A stretch of 64,000 nucleotides of DNA, from positions 434,001-498,000 of the forward strand of contig CALUKE010000001.1 in NCBI GenBank assembly GCA_944321165.1, written 5' to 3'. The position numbers were made by a program, and so were the translations under genes. Positions 44,909 to 53,027 of the stretch are shown one piece after another. A model generated the notes under the pieces. It was not told the origin of the DNA. It saw only the letters and a list, made by a program, of their open reading frames with translations, and did no database searches. How positions within the stretch are numbered: the first letter of the stretch is position 1; each line of letters begins with the position of its first letter. The stretch is from an uncultured Odoribacter sp. (GTDB lineage: Bacteria > Bacteroidota > Bacteroidia > Bacteroidales > Marinifilaceae).

Positions 44909-45604
44909 TTAAACAAGTGTACAATGAGTCAAAATTTGTTTCAATACTTCGAAAGACTTTTCCGGAGCCTTCGTCCAGAAATCTTCATACTGGGCCGCAT
45001 GATCGGCCGTTTCGCCCGGAGTATCGCTGATGATGCGACAACTCAGGAAAGGCATTTTATACAGATAGCAGACCTGGGCGATCGCCCCGCTCTCCATATC
45101 GACGGCCAGTCCTTCCGGAAAATCTCTCTTGATTTGCAATAAGGTCTCCCGATCGGAAATAAACTGATCGCCACTACAGATCAGCCCCGGAAGTGTCCGA
45201 ACATCCCCACAAGCAGATAAGGCGATCTTCACCAACGCCCGATTTCCTTCATAACGGGCCGGCATACCCTGCACCTGTCCCTTGGCATTTCCGGTACCGC
45301 ACCAGACATCGTGATAAACGACCTCCTGCCCCACCACCATATCCATCACCTTCAAGGCCGGATCGATGCCACCGGCGACACCGGTATTCAAAATGCAATC
45401 AGGGGAAAAATTCCGGATCATCTCGACGGTTCCGACGGCCGCACAAACTTTGCCGATTCCACAGGTCGACAATACAATTTCTTTCTCACCCATTCGTCCG
45501 GAAACAAAACGATACCCCTGCATCTCACACTCGGTTTTATCTTCCAGCAAGGCTTCTACCAGACGCCCTTCCTTGCCCATGGCAACCAATACGCCAATCT
45601 TCAT
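44909..45604 (-). CDS. mtnN: 5'-methylthioadenosine/S-adenosylhomocysteine nucleosidase
   Basis: 231 residues from the ATG at 45604 (MKIGVLVAMGKEGR), a start matching family length; the open frame extends 24 codons into the intergenic space. Typical motifs are STCGIGKVCAAVGT (about 47-60), NTGVAGGIDP, the purine-binding VDMESGAIAQ (about 170-180), and a final Asp in IISDTPG. It removes adenine from SAH and methylthioadenosine, feeding LuxS, whose gene is 14 bp downstream. A futalosine hydrolase is a distant alternative, but the luxS link and MenA/MenG favour MTAN. Confidence 0.93.
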   Translation of the reverse strand: MKIGVLVAMGKEGRLVEALLEDKTECEMQGYRFVSGRMGEKEIVLSTCGIGKVCAAVGTVEMIRNFSPDCILNTGVAGGIDPALKVMDMVVGQEVVYHDVWCGTGNAKGQVQGMPARYEGNRALVKIALSACGDVRTLPGLICSGDQFISDRETLLQIKRDFPEGLAVDMESGAIAQVCYLYKMPFLSCRIISDTPGETADHAAQYEDFWTKAPEKSFEVLKQILTHCTLV

Positions 45605-45611
45605 AGTCTTT

Positions 45612-46250
45612 TCAATGCAAAAACGGATTATATCTTTTTTCCTCACCGATCGTCGTTGAAGGCCCATGTCCGGCAATCACCCTCACCTCTTCCGGCAAGG
45701 TCAGCAGTTTTTCCCGAATTCCACTTATCAGCAGAGCGGCATTTCCTCCCGGCAAATCGGCACGTCCCACACTTCCGGCAAACAGCACATCCCCCGCTAT
45801 CAACAACCGGTCTTCCCGGCTATAATAACAGAGTCCCCCCGGCGAATGTCCAGGCACGGCAATCACCTCCAGCTCCGAATTCCCGAAACGGATCACCTCC
45901 CCTTCTTTCAAGAACTTACCCACTGCAGGAGGCGGAGTAATTCCCCGCAACCCCAACATCGCCGCATATTCCACCGCATGATCGATCAAAAACTGATCGT
46001 CCCGAGAAGCCTGCGCCTCCAAACCATACGCAGATTTCATAAAATGATTTCCCAGAATATGATCGATATGCAAATGAGTATCCAGCAAGGCCACCGGAGT
46101 CAACTGTTCCCGTTCCAAAAATTCCCGCACCTGCCTCTCTTCCGCTTCACTGAAACAGCCGCAATCGATCACTACGGCTTCCCGCGAAGCATCATACAAA
46201 ACAATCGTATTCTCCTGCCACGGATTATTTACAAAAATTTTTATGTACAT
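45612..46250 (-). CDS. MBL-fold metal-dependent hydrolase (glyoxalase II-like)
   Basis: 212 residues with the metallo-beta-lactamase signature HLHIDH (His59, His61, Asp63, His64), then a second His in VPGHSPGG, Asp in IAGDVLF, and His in VIAGHGPST near the C-terminus. This is the short glyoxalase-II-like/YcbL type. The thioester substrate is unknown. It sits between ruvA (7-bp gap) and mtnN (7-bp gap) in a tight operon. Confidence 0.85.
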   Translation of the reverse strand: MYIKIFVNNPWQENTIVLYDASREAVVIDCGCFSEAEERQVREFLEREQLTPVALLDTHLHIDHILGNHFMKSAYGLEAQASRDDQFLIDHAVEYAAMLGLRGITPPPAVGKFLKEGEVIRFGNSELEVIAVPGHSPGGLCYYSREDRLLIAGDVLFAGSVGRADLPGGNAALLISGIREKLLTLPEEVRVIAGHGPSTTIGEEKRYNPFLH

Positions 46251-46257
46251 AGCCTTC

Positions 46258-46839
46258 TTATAACTGTTTCAACGCTTGTTTTATCAATTCCTCTACACTC
46301 TTCACATTTCCGCCGGCGACAATTTTGTCCAACACCTTGGCAGCCTGTGCTTTCACAAATCCCAACATGACCAAAGCCGCCAACGCCTCCTCCTTCATGG
46401 TCAGCGAAGCGCCGAAATTGGCAGCTTCCGTCGAACCGGCAGTCGCGATCTTGTCTTTCAATTCGATAATCACCCGTTGGGCCGTTTTCAGTCCAATTCC
46501 TTTCACACTTTTGATGGCATTGACATTCTCGGTCATTATCGCTCCCGTAATTTCCGAAACGGACATCGAACTCAACATAACGGTAGCGGTATTGGCACCG
46601 ATGCCCGATACAGAAATCAGCTGCCGGAACACGGTCCGTTCCTCCTTCGTGTAAAAACCATACAACAACAGCGCATCTTCCCGGACCACCTGATAAATAT
46701 ACAAGGTCACCTGCTGCAAGGCAGCAATCTGCGAATAGGTATTTACTGAAATATTGACATAATATCCCACTCCGGCACATTCAACCACGGCATAGGTCGG
46801 AGCAGCCTCTACCAATACGCCTTTTATATATTCATACAT
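46258..46839 (-). CDS. ruvA: Holliday junction branch-migration protein RuvA
   Basis: 193 residues with the RuvA layout: an N-terminal OB fold (MYEYIKGVLVEAAPTY, ALLLYGFYTKEERTVFRQL), two helix-hairpin-helix motifs at about 70-130 (ISVSGIGANTATVMLSS, SVKGIGLKTAQRVIIELKD), and a C-terminal three-helix domain (EEALAALVMLGF) that touches RuvB. It binds Holliday junctions and directs RuvB during recombination repair. It lies 12 bp after trpS. RuvB and RuvC are not in the window. Confidence 0.97.
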   Translation of the reverse strand: MYEYIKGVLVEAAPTYAVVECAGVGYYVNISVNTYSQIAALQQVTLYIYQVVREDALLLYGFYTKEERTVFRQLISVSGIGANTATVMLSSMSVSEITGAIMTENVNAIKSVKGIGLKTAQRVIIELKDKIATAGSTEAANFGASLTMKEEALAALVMLGFVKAQAAKVLDKIVAGGNVKSVEELIKQALKQL

Positions 46840-46851
46840 CCCGCTTCACTT

Positions 46852-47844
46852 TTAATGAAAACCGATGATTTTCCGGACTTCCCGGATGGTCTTGTCCGCA
46901 CTGGCGCGAGCCTGTTCGGCCCCCTGTCGGGCAACCCTATCCATATATTCCGTATTGGCAGAAAAATCCAGAATCCGTTCCCGGATCGGGGTCGTAAAAT
47001 TCACAATATCCTCTGCCAGCTGTTTCTTCAAATCGCCATAACGGATCTCGCAGGAATTGTATTTCTCATTGAAATAGTCATAGGTATCCGGAGAAGACAC
47101 AATCTTCAACATCTTAAACAGGTTTTCAATGGGCTCCGGTTTCTCGGCATTGGGCTCCGTCGGACCGCTGTCGGTCACCGCCTTCATCACCTTTTTGCGG
47201 ATAGTCGCAGCATCGTCTATCAAATAAATGGCATTCCCCTCGGATTTCCCCATTTTCCCGGAACCATCCAATCCCGGCACCTTGACGGCATCCCCTCCGA
47301 AAGAATAAGACTGAGGTTCCGGGAAAAAGTCCACTCCATACATCATATTGAAACGCCGGGCAAATTTGCGCGCCATTTCCATGTTTTGTTCCTGATCCTT
47401 GCCGACCGGCACCTTATCCGCCTTATGAATGATGATATCCGCAGCCATCAGAGTCGGATATGTCAACAAGCCGGCATTGACATTCTCCGGCTGTTTCCGG
47501 GCCTTTTCCTTGAACGATGTCACCCGTTGCAATTCTCCCAAGTAAGCATTCATATTCAGATAAAGGTAAAGCTCCAGCGTTTCCTTTACGTCGCTCTGTA
47601 CATAAATCGCCGCTTTTTCCGGGTCAATTCCACAGGCCAGGTATTCAGCCAGTATTTTGCGTACATTAGCAGTTACATCGCCCGGATGAGGATGAGTCGT
47701 CAAAGAATGCCAATCCGCAATGAAAAAAAAGCATTTATACTCCTCCTGCAAACGCAGAAAATTCTTTACTGCACCAAAATAATTTCCCAGATGCAAATTT
47801 CCGGTGGGCCTGATACCGCTAACAACAATCTCCATGTCAATCAT
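46852..47844 (-). CDS. trpS: Tryptophanyl-tRNA synthetase
   Basis: 330 residues (327 if the second ATG at 47835, MEIVVSGIRPTG, is used, which is the more usual family start). Class I synthetase signatures are TGNLHLGNY in place of HIGH and KMGKS in place of KMSKS. FIADWHSLT and the Trp-pocket region (LMAADIIIHKADKVPVGKDQ) are also present. It charges tRNA-Trp. It is the first gene of a five-gene operon. The leader holds two tandem hairpins (47867-47909), which may give transcript-level control. Confidence 0.95.
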   Translation of the reverse strand: MIDMEIVVSGIRPTGNLHLGNYFGAVKNFLRLQEEYKCFFFIADWHSLTTHPHPGDVTANVRKILAEYLACGIDPEKAAIYVQSDVKETLELYLYLNMNAYLGELQRVTSFKEKARKQPENVNAGLLTYPTLMAADIIIHKADKVPVGKDQEQNMEMARKFARRFNMMYGVDFFPEPQSYSFGGDAVKVPGLDGSGKMGKSEGNAIYLIDDAATIRKKVMKAVTDSGPTEPNAEKPEPIENLFKMLKIVSSPDTYDYFNEKYNSCEIRYGDLKKQLAEDIVNFTTPIRERILDFSANTEYMDRVARQGAEQARASADKTIREVRKIIGFH

Positions 47845-47866
47845 TTATTAAAAAAAACATCACATC

Positions 47867-47909
47867 GGATTCTCTCGGAATCCATAAATCTCCCATAATC
47901 AGGAGATTT
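47867..47909 (-). promoter_or_regulatory. Two tandem hairpins in the trpS leader
   Basis: Stem 1 is AAATCTCC/GGAGATTT (47886-47893 with 47902-47909, 8-nt loop). Stem 2 is GGATTC/GAATCC (47867-47883, 5-nt loop), and on the minus strand a run of eight T lies 9 nt after it, just before the ATG. Stem 1 also looks like a plus-strand terminator (TTATTTTTTAT follows), shielding the DUF3276 gene to the right. Confidence 0.45.
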
Positions 47910-47923
47910 TATTTTTTATGCTG

Positions 47924-47931
47924 CAAAGATA
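47924..47931 (-). promoter_or_regulatory. Predicted -7 box of the trpS operon
   Basis: TATCTTTG on the minus strand, with a TTG about 12-15 bp upstream as a weak -33. It implies a leader of about 75 nt that contains the two hairpins. Confidence 0.5.
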
Positions 47932-48040
47932 AACTTTTATTCACAACCCGAAAAACGCTTTTCGGGAAATTTAATCCCCCCTCTTTCCCAAGGTGAGCAG
48001 GAAACAGACACTGATTTAAAAAAAATTAAAAAAAGTTACG

Positions 48041-48066
48041 TTTGTTGCCTTTTTTTACTACATTTG
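48041..48066 (+). promoter_or_regulatory. Predicted promoter of DUF3276 copy 2
   Basis: TTTG (48041-48044), 14 bp, then TACATTTG (48059-48066), 47 bp before the ATG at 48114. The same octamer drives the paralogue at 43704. Confidence 0.55.
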
Positions 48067-48113
48067 GCACGCAAAATTGCATGTTGATTTATTAAACTAA
48101 TTTTCTACAAACA

Positions 48114-48458
48114 ATGGAAGGATACGAAAGAAAAGAAGGATTGGACAATGACCGTGAAGAGATTTATTCCAAGGCAGTGAGAGCAGGGAAAAGAACCTAT
48201 TTTTTCGACGTGAAAGCCACTCGTAACAACGATTATTACCTGACAATCACAGAAAGCAAGAAGAGATTCGACAATGAAGGGAATCAGAATTTCGAGAAAC
48301 ACAAAATTTTCCTTTACAAAGAAGATTTCGAGAAATTTTCAGAAGGTTTGGACGAAGTGGTTGCTTACATCCAGTCAGCTATGCAGGAAGGTGCTTCAAT
48401 ACACGAATCTCAGGAAGGCAAGAAAGAAGAGTTCGATGTTGATTTCGATCAGATTTGA
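48114..48458 (+). CDS. DUF3276 (PUR-alpha-like) protein, copy 2
   Basis: 114 residues (MEGYERKEGLDNDREEIYSK). It shares the core RAGKRTYFFDVKATRNNDYY and KHKIFLYKEDFEKF with copy 1 at 43704, and adds an acidic C-terminal tail (EGKKEEFDVDFDQI). The PUR-alpha-like fold binds single-stranded DNA or RNA; the function in bacteria is unknown. It stands alone between its own promoter and a strong terminator, on the opposite strand from its neighbours. Confidence 0.85.
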   Translation: MEGYERKEGLDNDREEIYSKAVRAGKRTYFFDVKATRNNDYYLTITESKKRFDNEGNQNFEKHKIFLYKEDFEKFSEGLDEVVAYIQSAMQEGASIHESQEGKKEEFDVDFDQI

Positions 48459-48478
48459 GTATTCAGATAACTCTAAGA

Positions 48479-48507
48479 AACGTCTGGGGAACCAGACGTT
48501 TTTTTTA
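48479..48507 (+). terminator. Terminator after DUF3276 copy 2
   Basis: AACGTCTGG pairs with CCAGACGTT around a GGAA loop (48479-48500), followed by a run of T to 48506. It abuts the convergent tcdA stop codon. Confidence 0.9.
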
Positions 48508-49230
48508 TTCCTTACACTGGGCGATCAAGTCCCGGATCACTACCGAAGCCATAAAACAACCAAATATTGGCGGCATATAGGAAATCGTACCTACATTCGA
48601 TTTTTTATTCTGACTCTCAGCAAGCACAATTGCCTCCGGATCCGTAAATTCAGAGGAAAATACGACCTTGACTCCCCGGTATATTCCCAATTTATGTAAG
48701 CGTTTCCGCAGCATACGGGCCAAATTGCAATTATAACTTTTTGAAATGTCCGCAATTTCAATTTTCGAAGGGTCCAGTTTTCCGCCCGATCCCATGGAAC
48801 TGACTACCGGAAGCCCCATCTGCAAACTGTGATATATCAAAAATATCTTAGGAGCCAAAGTATCAATGGCATCCAGCACATAATCATACGGAGCCATCTT
48901 CAACACCTCCACCATACGGTCGTCCCGGATAAAATCAGAGATCACATGCAGACGAATTTCGGGATTGATATTCCGGAACCGTTCGGCCATAATCTCTGTT
49001 TTCGCTTTTCCCAGGTTACAATCCAAAGCAGGCAGTTGCCTGTTTTTATTGGTCAGCTCCACGACATCCCCATCAATAATCGTCATTTCGCCGATCCCGG
49101 CCCGGCACAACTGCTCGGCAGCATAGGCGCCGACACCTCCCAGCCCCGCCACCAACACATGCGCCTGCTGCAATTTCTCCAGTCTCTCGTGTCCCAGCAG
49201 CAATTCCGTACGACTCAACCATTCAGGCAT
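48505..49230 (-). CDS. tcdA: tRNA threonylcarbamoyladenosine dehydratase TcdA (CsdL-like)
   Basis: 241 residues from the ATG at 49230 (MPEWLSRTELLLGHERLEKL); the frame extends five codons to a TTG. This E1/ThiF-type ATP-binding enzyme has VLVAGLGGVGAYAAEQLCRAG at about 25-45, IDGDVVELTNKNRQLPA, and DAIDTLAPKIFLI. The family-typical SSMGSGGKLDPSKIEIADI segment near 150-170 separates it from MoeB/ThiF. It converts t6A37 to the cyclic form ct6A in tRNAs using ATP. The tatD-family gene lies 24 bp upstream, so the pair is likely one transcript. Confidence 0.93.
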   Translation of the reverse strand: MPEWLSRTELLLGHERLEKLQQAHVLVAGLGGVGAYAAEQLCRAGIGEMTIIDGDVVELTNKNRQLPALDCNLGKAKTEIMAERFRNINPEIRLHVISDFIRDDRMVEVLKMAPYDYVLDAIDTLAPKIFLIYHSLQMGLPVVSSMGSGGKLDPSKIEIADISKSYNCNLARMLRKRLHKLGIYRGVKVVFSSEFTDPEAIVLAESQNKKSNVGTISYMPPIFGCFMASVVIRDLIAQCKE

Positions 49231-49254
49231 AATATAAAATTTCAAAGTAAAACA

Positions 49255-49908
49255 TCACCATTTAAACAATCGATCGAAATTCATCCGTACAATATGCTGC
49301 AATTCTTCCACAGCAATCCCCCTTCGCCGGGCGACTTGCCCATAGATTTCCCCAATCGTAAAATCCGAATTATCCGTTTCGATCAGCAAGCGGTCCGCCG
49401 GAATCTCCGGCAATAATCGATACACCTGCGACTCCTCGTTCATGACATGCCTTCCGGCGGAAATATAAAATCCATGCCGCAACAAGTCCTCCAAGATCTC
49501 CCGCCGGTTATTAAATCCGTGCATAATCCATTTCTCATGTGATCGGCATTTCTTACAGGCAGTGATCAACTCCGGGATCGCCCTCACCCCATGAATAATC
49601 AGCGGTAATTCATATCGCCCTGCCATTTCCGCCTGCCGTTCGAACAGCTCCAGCTGCACTTCCATCGGAGCTGCAACATTCCGGTCCAATCCCGCTTCCC
49701 CTACAGCCACAATCCGCCCCTCTGCCGCCGCTCTTTCAATCTCCGACAATTTTTCCTCCGCAGCCTCATCGATATGCATGGGATGAATCCCCAAAGAAAA
49801 GTATACAGACCCCTCTCCGGGCATAATCACATTTCCCAGACAAGGATCGACAACATTCACTCCCTTTCCCGGCCGATGTGTATGTATGTTAATCCAATCT
49901 TGTGGCAT
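49255..49908 (-). CDS. TatD-family metal-dependent hydrolase
   Basis: 217 residues from the ATG at 49908 (MPQDWINIHTHRPG). The metal-ligand His pair (His9, His11) starts the protein, then the Glu in GEAGLD, the His in LIIHGVRA, the His in WIMHGFNN and the Asp in IETDNSD: the full TatD set, with His-Gly in place of the more common HTRDA motif. TatD proteins are 3'-5' DNases or other metal hydrolases in the cytoplasm. It is shorter than E. coli TatD (about 260) but of the size common in Bacteroides. It is followed by tcdA. Confidence 0.85.
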   Translation of the reverse strand: MPQDWINIHTHRPGKGVNVVDPCLGNVIMPGEGSVYFSLGIHPMHIDEAAEEKLSEIERAAAEGRIVAVGEAGLDRNVAAPMEVQLELFERQAEMAGRYELPLIIHGVRAIPELITACKKCRSHEKWIMHGFNNRREILEDLLRHGFYISAGRHVMNEESQVYRLLPEIPADRLLIETDNSDFTIGEIYGQVARRRGIAVEELQHIVRMNFDRLFKW

Positions 49909-49927
49909 AAGTATTCTTTTACAGCCA

Positions 49928-49957
49928 CAAATATACACCATTCCTTCGGATAATCAA
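49928..49957 (-). promoter_or_regulatory. Predicted promoter of the tatD-tcdA pair
   Basis: On the minus strand, TTG (49955-49957), 19 bp, then TATATTTG (49928-49935), 19 bp before the ATG at 49908. Confidence 0.45.
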
Positions 49958-50076
49958 TCCCCATTTTCAGTCAAGACACACCGCTCCCGCCCCCGAAGGG
50001 GCATATACCAACTCTCCCGGGATATAACCCGTTCCATCATCCCCCTCTCCATTCCACCGATTCTAAAACCGGAGCC

Positions 50077-50496
50077 CTAAGTCAATTCTTCCAAAATTGT
50101 CGCCGCGTCCGCCAATTCTTCTTCCCCCCTTCCCAGTCTTCTCAATTCCTCCAGCATCCTTCCGGCCCTTTCCGCACATTCTTTTTCCTCTACATAATAA
50201 TAACAGTAGGCCAACAACTTCACACTCTCCGTCGAAACCGGCAACCGATCCAAATTTCCACCTACCACATCCAGCACCTCCTGCAACATCCCCTCATCCC
50301 GCGTCACCTCATAAGCCTCCAGCAGAGCTACCAGCAAGGCAGGATCCGAAATATCCAGTCTCGACCTCGCTTCCGAGCACACGCTCTCCAAGGTATTTTT
50401 CACCTTCCGGGCTTCCATCCGGCATTCCACCTCCATCCGGCATTCCGCATACTCCCGGCAAAGCCGCAAAATTTCTTGTACCAACTGTTGCATCAT
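50077..50496 (-). CDS. Small helical hypothetical protein
   Basis: 139 residues, mostly helical and acidic. Near the N-terminus a hexapeptide is repeated (ECRMEV then ECRMEA), produced by an 18-bp tandem repeat. The C-terminal part (VKLLAYCYYYVEEKECAERAG) has the spacing of a TPR-like helix pair. I recognise no family and no catalytic motif. It starts 81 bp after the SDR epimerase gene on the same strand, so it could be co-transcribed with the capsule locus. It is a probable gene because it is a full-length frame on the coding strand of the region, but the evidence is modest. Confidence 0.5.
   Translation of the reverse strand: MMQQLVQEILRLCREYAECRMEVECRMEARKVKNTLESVCSEARSRLDISDPALLVALLEAYEVTRDEGMLQEVLDVVGGNLDRLPVSTESVKLLAYCYYYVEEKECAERAGRMLEELRRLGRGEEELADAATILEELT
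50414..50446. repeat. 18-bp tandem repeat inside the small hypothetical gene
   Basis: TCCATCCGGCATTCC occurs at 50414-50428 and 50432-50446, one 18-bp unit apart. It encodes the repeated ECRMEx hexapeptide. Confidence 0.75.
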
Positions 50497-50577
50497 TTAT
50501 ATTTTATCTATCTTCAACCATTCCCACTTCCTCCCCACATACAACTATTTTTACTTCATCATAAATCGCAAATCCCT

Positions 50578-51567
50578 TTATTCACTTTTAAATGTCACCT
50601 CATCCGTCCGCGGATGTATAAACTCAAACTCCAACGTACGCGCCAAACCTTCTCCCAAAGTAAAAGGGGCTTTAAATCCCGTTGCCAAAACCTTCGATGC
50701 ATCAAACTGCGTCGTAGCGCAAAACTTCTTTACCCGCACCGAACTGACCATCAATTTCTTCCGAGTTACCCAAGCCAGCAAATCAAAAGCATATCCTCCC
50801 AGCATCCCTAACCAATACGGAAAATGCGTCATCGGTATATGCTTATCCAACACCGTACTCACATGCCCGACTAGTTCATTCATCGAAAAATCGGGTTTAT
50901 CGATATAATTATAAGCATCGTAACCCGTTATTTTATGCTCGATCAAAAACCGGATAAATGCCACGATATTTCCCACGTATGCCATCGACTTTTTATTATC
51001 TCCTTTCCCCACCATCAAAAATTTTCCCCCAGAAATCTGACATAATAGGTTATACACATTTCCCCGGTTTCGCTCTCCAAAAATCACCGTCGGCCGCAAA
51101 ATATTAATATTCCAGTCCAAATGCGTCCGATACCATTTCTCCAATTCCATCTCTGCCAGCCATTTACTTTTCCCGTAATGATTAAACGGATCCTTCGGAT
51201 GTTCTTCATTCGGATTCTTTTTATTCAGCCCATACACCGCTACCGACGAAGTAAACACAATCCGTTTCACTCCATTCGCCTCCATTGCAGCCAGTGTATT
51301 CTGCATTCCTCCGACATTCACATCATAATAAAGCGAAAACGGCGAAACATCATCCCGATGCTCCGCCGCCAGCAATACCACTACGTCCGTACCTTTCAGC
51401 AACTCTGTCAGCTTCCCCTTATCTCTCACATCCCCGATCACAGTTATATCCGGAAAAAAATGACTGGGCCGTTTATCGATATTCAACAACTCATAATTAC
51501 CTTGGCGTAACAGATCTATCAAGCGAGTTCCGACAAAGCCAGAACCACCAATCAATGTAATTTTCAT
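50578..51567 (-). CDS. SDR-family NAD-dependent epimerase/dehydratase
   Basis: 329 residues of the extended short-chain dehydrogenase type: the nucleotide motif IGGSGFVGT at 6-14, DVRD at 46-49, the catalytic SS at 107-108, Tyr131 and Lys135 (YGKSK), and a sugar-binding ILRPTVIFGERNRGN near 158-172. Enzymes of this kind epimerise, reduce or dehydrate nucleotide sugars. It is the most distal recognised gene of the capsule/O-antigen cluster, separated from the GT4 gene by 356 bp. The exact sugar cannot be fixed; a 4-keto-sugar reductase of the WbpV/WbpK type is one option. Confidence 0.8.
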   Translation of the reverse strand: MKITLIGGSGFVGTRLIDLLRQGNYELLNIDKRPSHFFPDITVIGDVRDKGKLTELLKGTDVVVLLAAEHRDDVSPFSLYYDVNVGGMQNTLAAMEANGVKRIVFTSSVAVYGLNKKNPNEEHPKDPFNHYGKSKWLAEMELEKWYRTHLDWNINILRPTVIFGERNRGNVYNLLCQISGGKFLMVGKGDNKKSMAYVGNIVAFIRFLIEHKITGYDAYNYIDKPDFSMNELVGHVSTVLDKHIPMTHFPYWLGMLGGYAFDLLAWVTRKKLMVSSVRVKKFCATTQFDASKVLATGFKAPFTLGEGLARTLEFEFIHPRTDEVTFKSE

Positions 51568-51923
51568 ATATAATGCCCTTAAATTAAAAAAACTGCATCA
51601 GAACGACACAGCTAACCACTTCTATAAATCTTGCCCTCCATATGGAGTAACACATATATTTATACTTGACCTTTTAAGACAAGTAAATCTTTCAGCAAAA
51701 GAATATATATGCATCCTTCATTCAAAGCGTAAAATATTTTACTTCTTTTATTAATTATGGTATAACGAATTTCCATCCGGTCTGATGAAAATTCTTCATC
51801 AGAAGAAAACAGCAACTCTTTCATTTACTGCTTCCATAATAACCGGTTTTTATAAGACAAATATATTTTTATCAGAAAGTATACCTGCTGTTTTCTCTAT
51901 TTTATTATTTTAAACAATAAAAT
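51568..51923. other. AT-rich non-coding gap in the capsule locus
   Basis: 356 bp without a gene. It contains a perfect 9-bp inverted repeat (TCTGATGAA/TTCATCAGA, 51781-51803, 5-nt loop) and a minus-strand -7-like TATATTTG (51858-51865). It interrupts an otherwise tightly packed operon, so it may hold the promoter of the SDR gene or the decayed remains of a lost gene. Confidence 0.5.
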
Positions 51924-52985
51924 CTATCCTCGGATAATATCCCGGTAAATACTATCATACCCTTCCACCATCCGTTCCACCGTAAACTTTTCCAGGTAAG
52001 TCTGCCGCGCAGCCTGCGACATCCCGGCATACCGCTCCCGATCTTCCAGCACATAACGAATTTTATCCGCCATCACCCTCGCATCGTTTTCGACAGCAAA
52101 CCCATTCCTTCCATCCAGCAATTCCGTTATTCCTCCAACATTTGAAGCGACCACCGGTTTCCCGAAAGCTAACGCCTCAATAATACTCATCGGTAATCCC
52201 TCGTAATTCGAAGGCAACACAAACATATCCGTATACTCCAACAATTGCCACGCCAACGGAATCTGGCCCAACAAAAACACATTTTCTCCCTTCTCATACT
52301 TCCTATTATTTCCAATCCAAACAAAACCATATTCTGGCAAAAGACGAGCCGTTTCAATAAATAAATCTATCTTTTTCGGCTTATCATCCCGTGCTATACT
52401 TACAATCACTTTGTCATACTGTTGCCTAATTTCTTCCATGGTGTGCCGGACGGTAGAGTCAAGCTTAGCAATATCCATAACTGATTTATCGTCTATCCCA
52501 TTGTACACATAGGTTACTTTTTCCTTTATTCCCTCTGCAATCAAATTTCGCTCATCGTACCGACTAACACCAACCACTTTGGCACACCATCTCCTTAAAA
52601 ACCGTTCTACCGGTAAAAAAGAACGATTCGCAACACGAATCGAATCAAAACCATGTACCGTATAAACCGTTCTCCGAGGCGAAAAAGCAATCCGCCCTAA
52701 AGCGCCAATTTTCGAAGAATGTAAATGTACCACATCCGGACGATATTTCCATCGGTAATAAAACAGCTTCAACAAGACAATCCCATCCCGCCATCCTATC
52801 GAACGCCTCAATTGACGGATTCCGATAGTCTTCACCTCCGGTCTCAAAGCCTTCCAAGCTTCCCCACTTACTGACGAAACCACCCACACTTCATTTCCCT
52901 CTATCACCTGAGCGTTAGCCAGATTCACTACAACCGACTGCGCTCCACCCACTGACGACAAGGTAATTACATGAAATATACGCAT
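51924..52985 (-). CDS. GT4-family glycosyltransferase
   Basis: 353 residues with a GT-B fold. The N-terminal half begins MRIFHVITLSSVGGAQSVV and contains RPDVVHLHSSKIG. The C-terminal half has VIVSIARDDKPKK and the GT4 motif YEGLPMSIIEALAFGKPVVA with its E-x7-E pair at about 262-270. It transfers a sugar from a nucleotide donor to the growing lipid-linked repeat unit on the cytoplasmic face. It lies 42 bp after the UDP-sugar dehydrogenase gene. The sugar and linkage are unknown. Confidence 0.88.
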   Translation of the reverse strand: MRIFHVITLSSVGGAQSVVVNLANAQVIEGNEVWVVSSVSGEAWKALRPEVKTIGIRQLRRSIGWRDGIVLLKLFYYRWKYRPDVVHLHSSKIGALGRIAFSPRRTVYTVHGFDSIRVANRSFLPVERFLRRWCAKVVGVSRYDERNLIAEGIKEKVTYVYNGIDDKSVMDIAKLDSTVRHTMEEIRQQYDKVIVSIARDDKPKKIDLFIETARLLPEYGFVWIGNNRKYEKGENVFLLGQIPLAWQLLEYTDMFVLPSNYEGLPMSIIEALAFGKPVVASNVGGITELLDGRNGFAVENDARVMADKIRYVLEDRERYAGMSQAARQTYLEKFTVERMVEGYDSIYRDIIRG

Positions 52986-53027
52986 AATTGATCAAAAATT
53001 TCAACAATTCCGTTTGTTGTAGAATTC

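Noticed and set aside
43704..48458. DUF3276 copies as ends of a mobile or duplicated segment
   Set aside because: The copies are in opposite orientation, flanked by different genes, and their DNA differs along with the tails. An old gene duplication explains them better.
49989..50002. GCCCC/GGGGC hairpin with a UUCG loop on the minus strand as a terminator of the small hypothetical gene
   Set aside because: The stem is only 5 bp, lies 75 bp past the stop codon, and has no U-tract after it.
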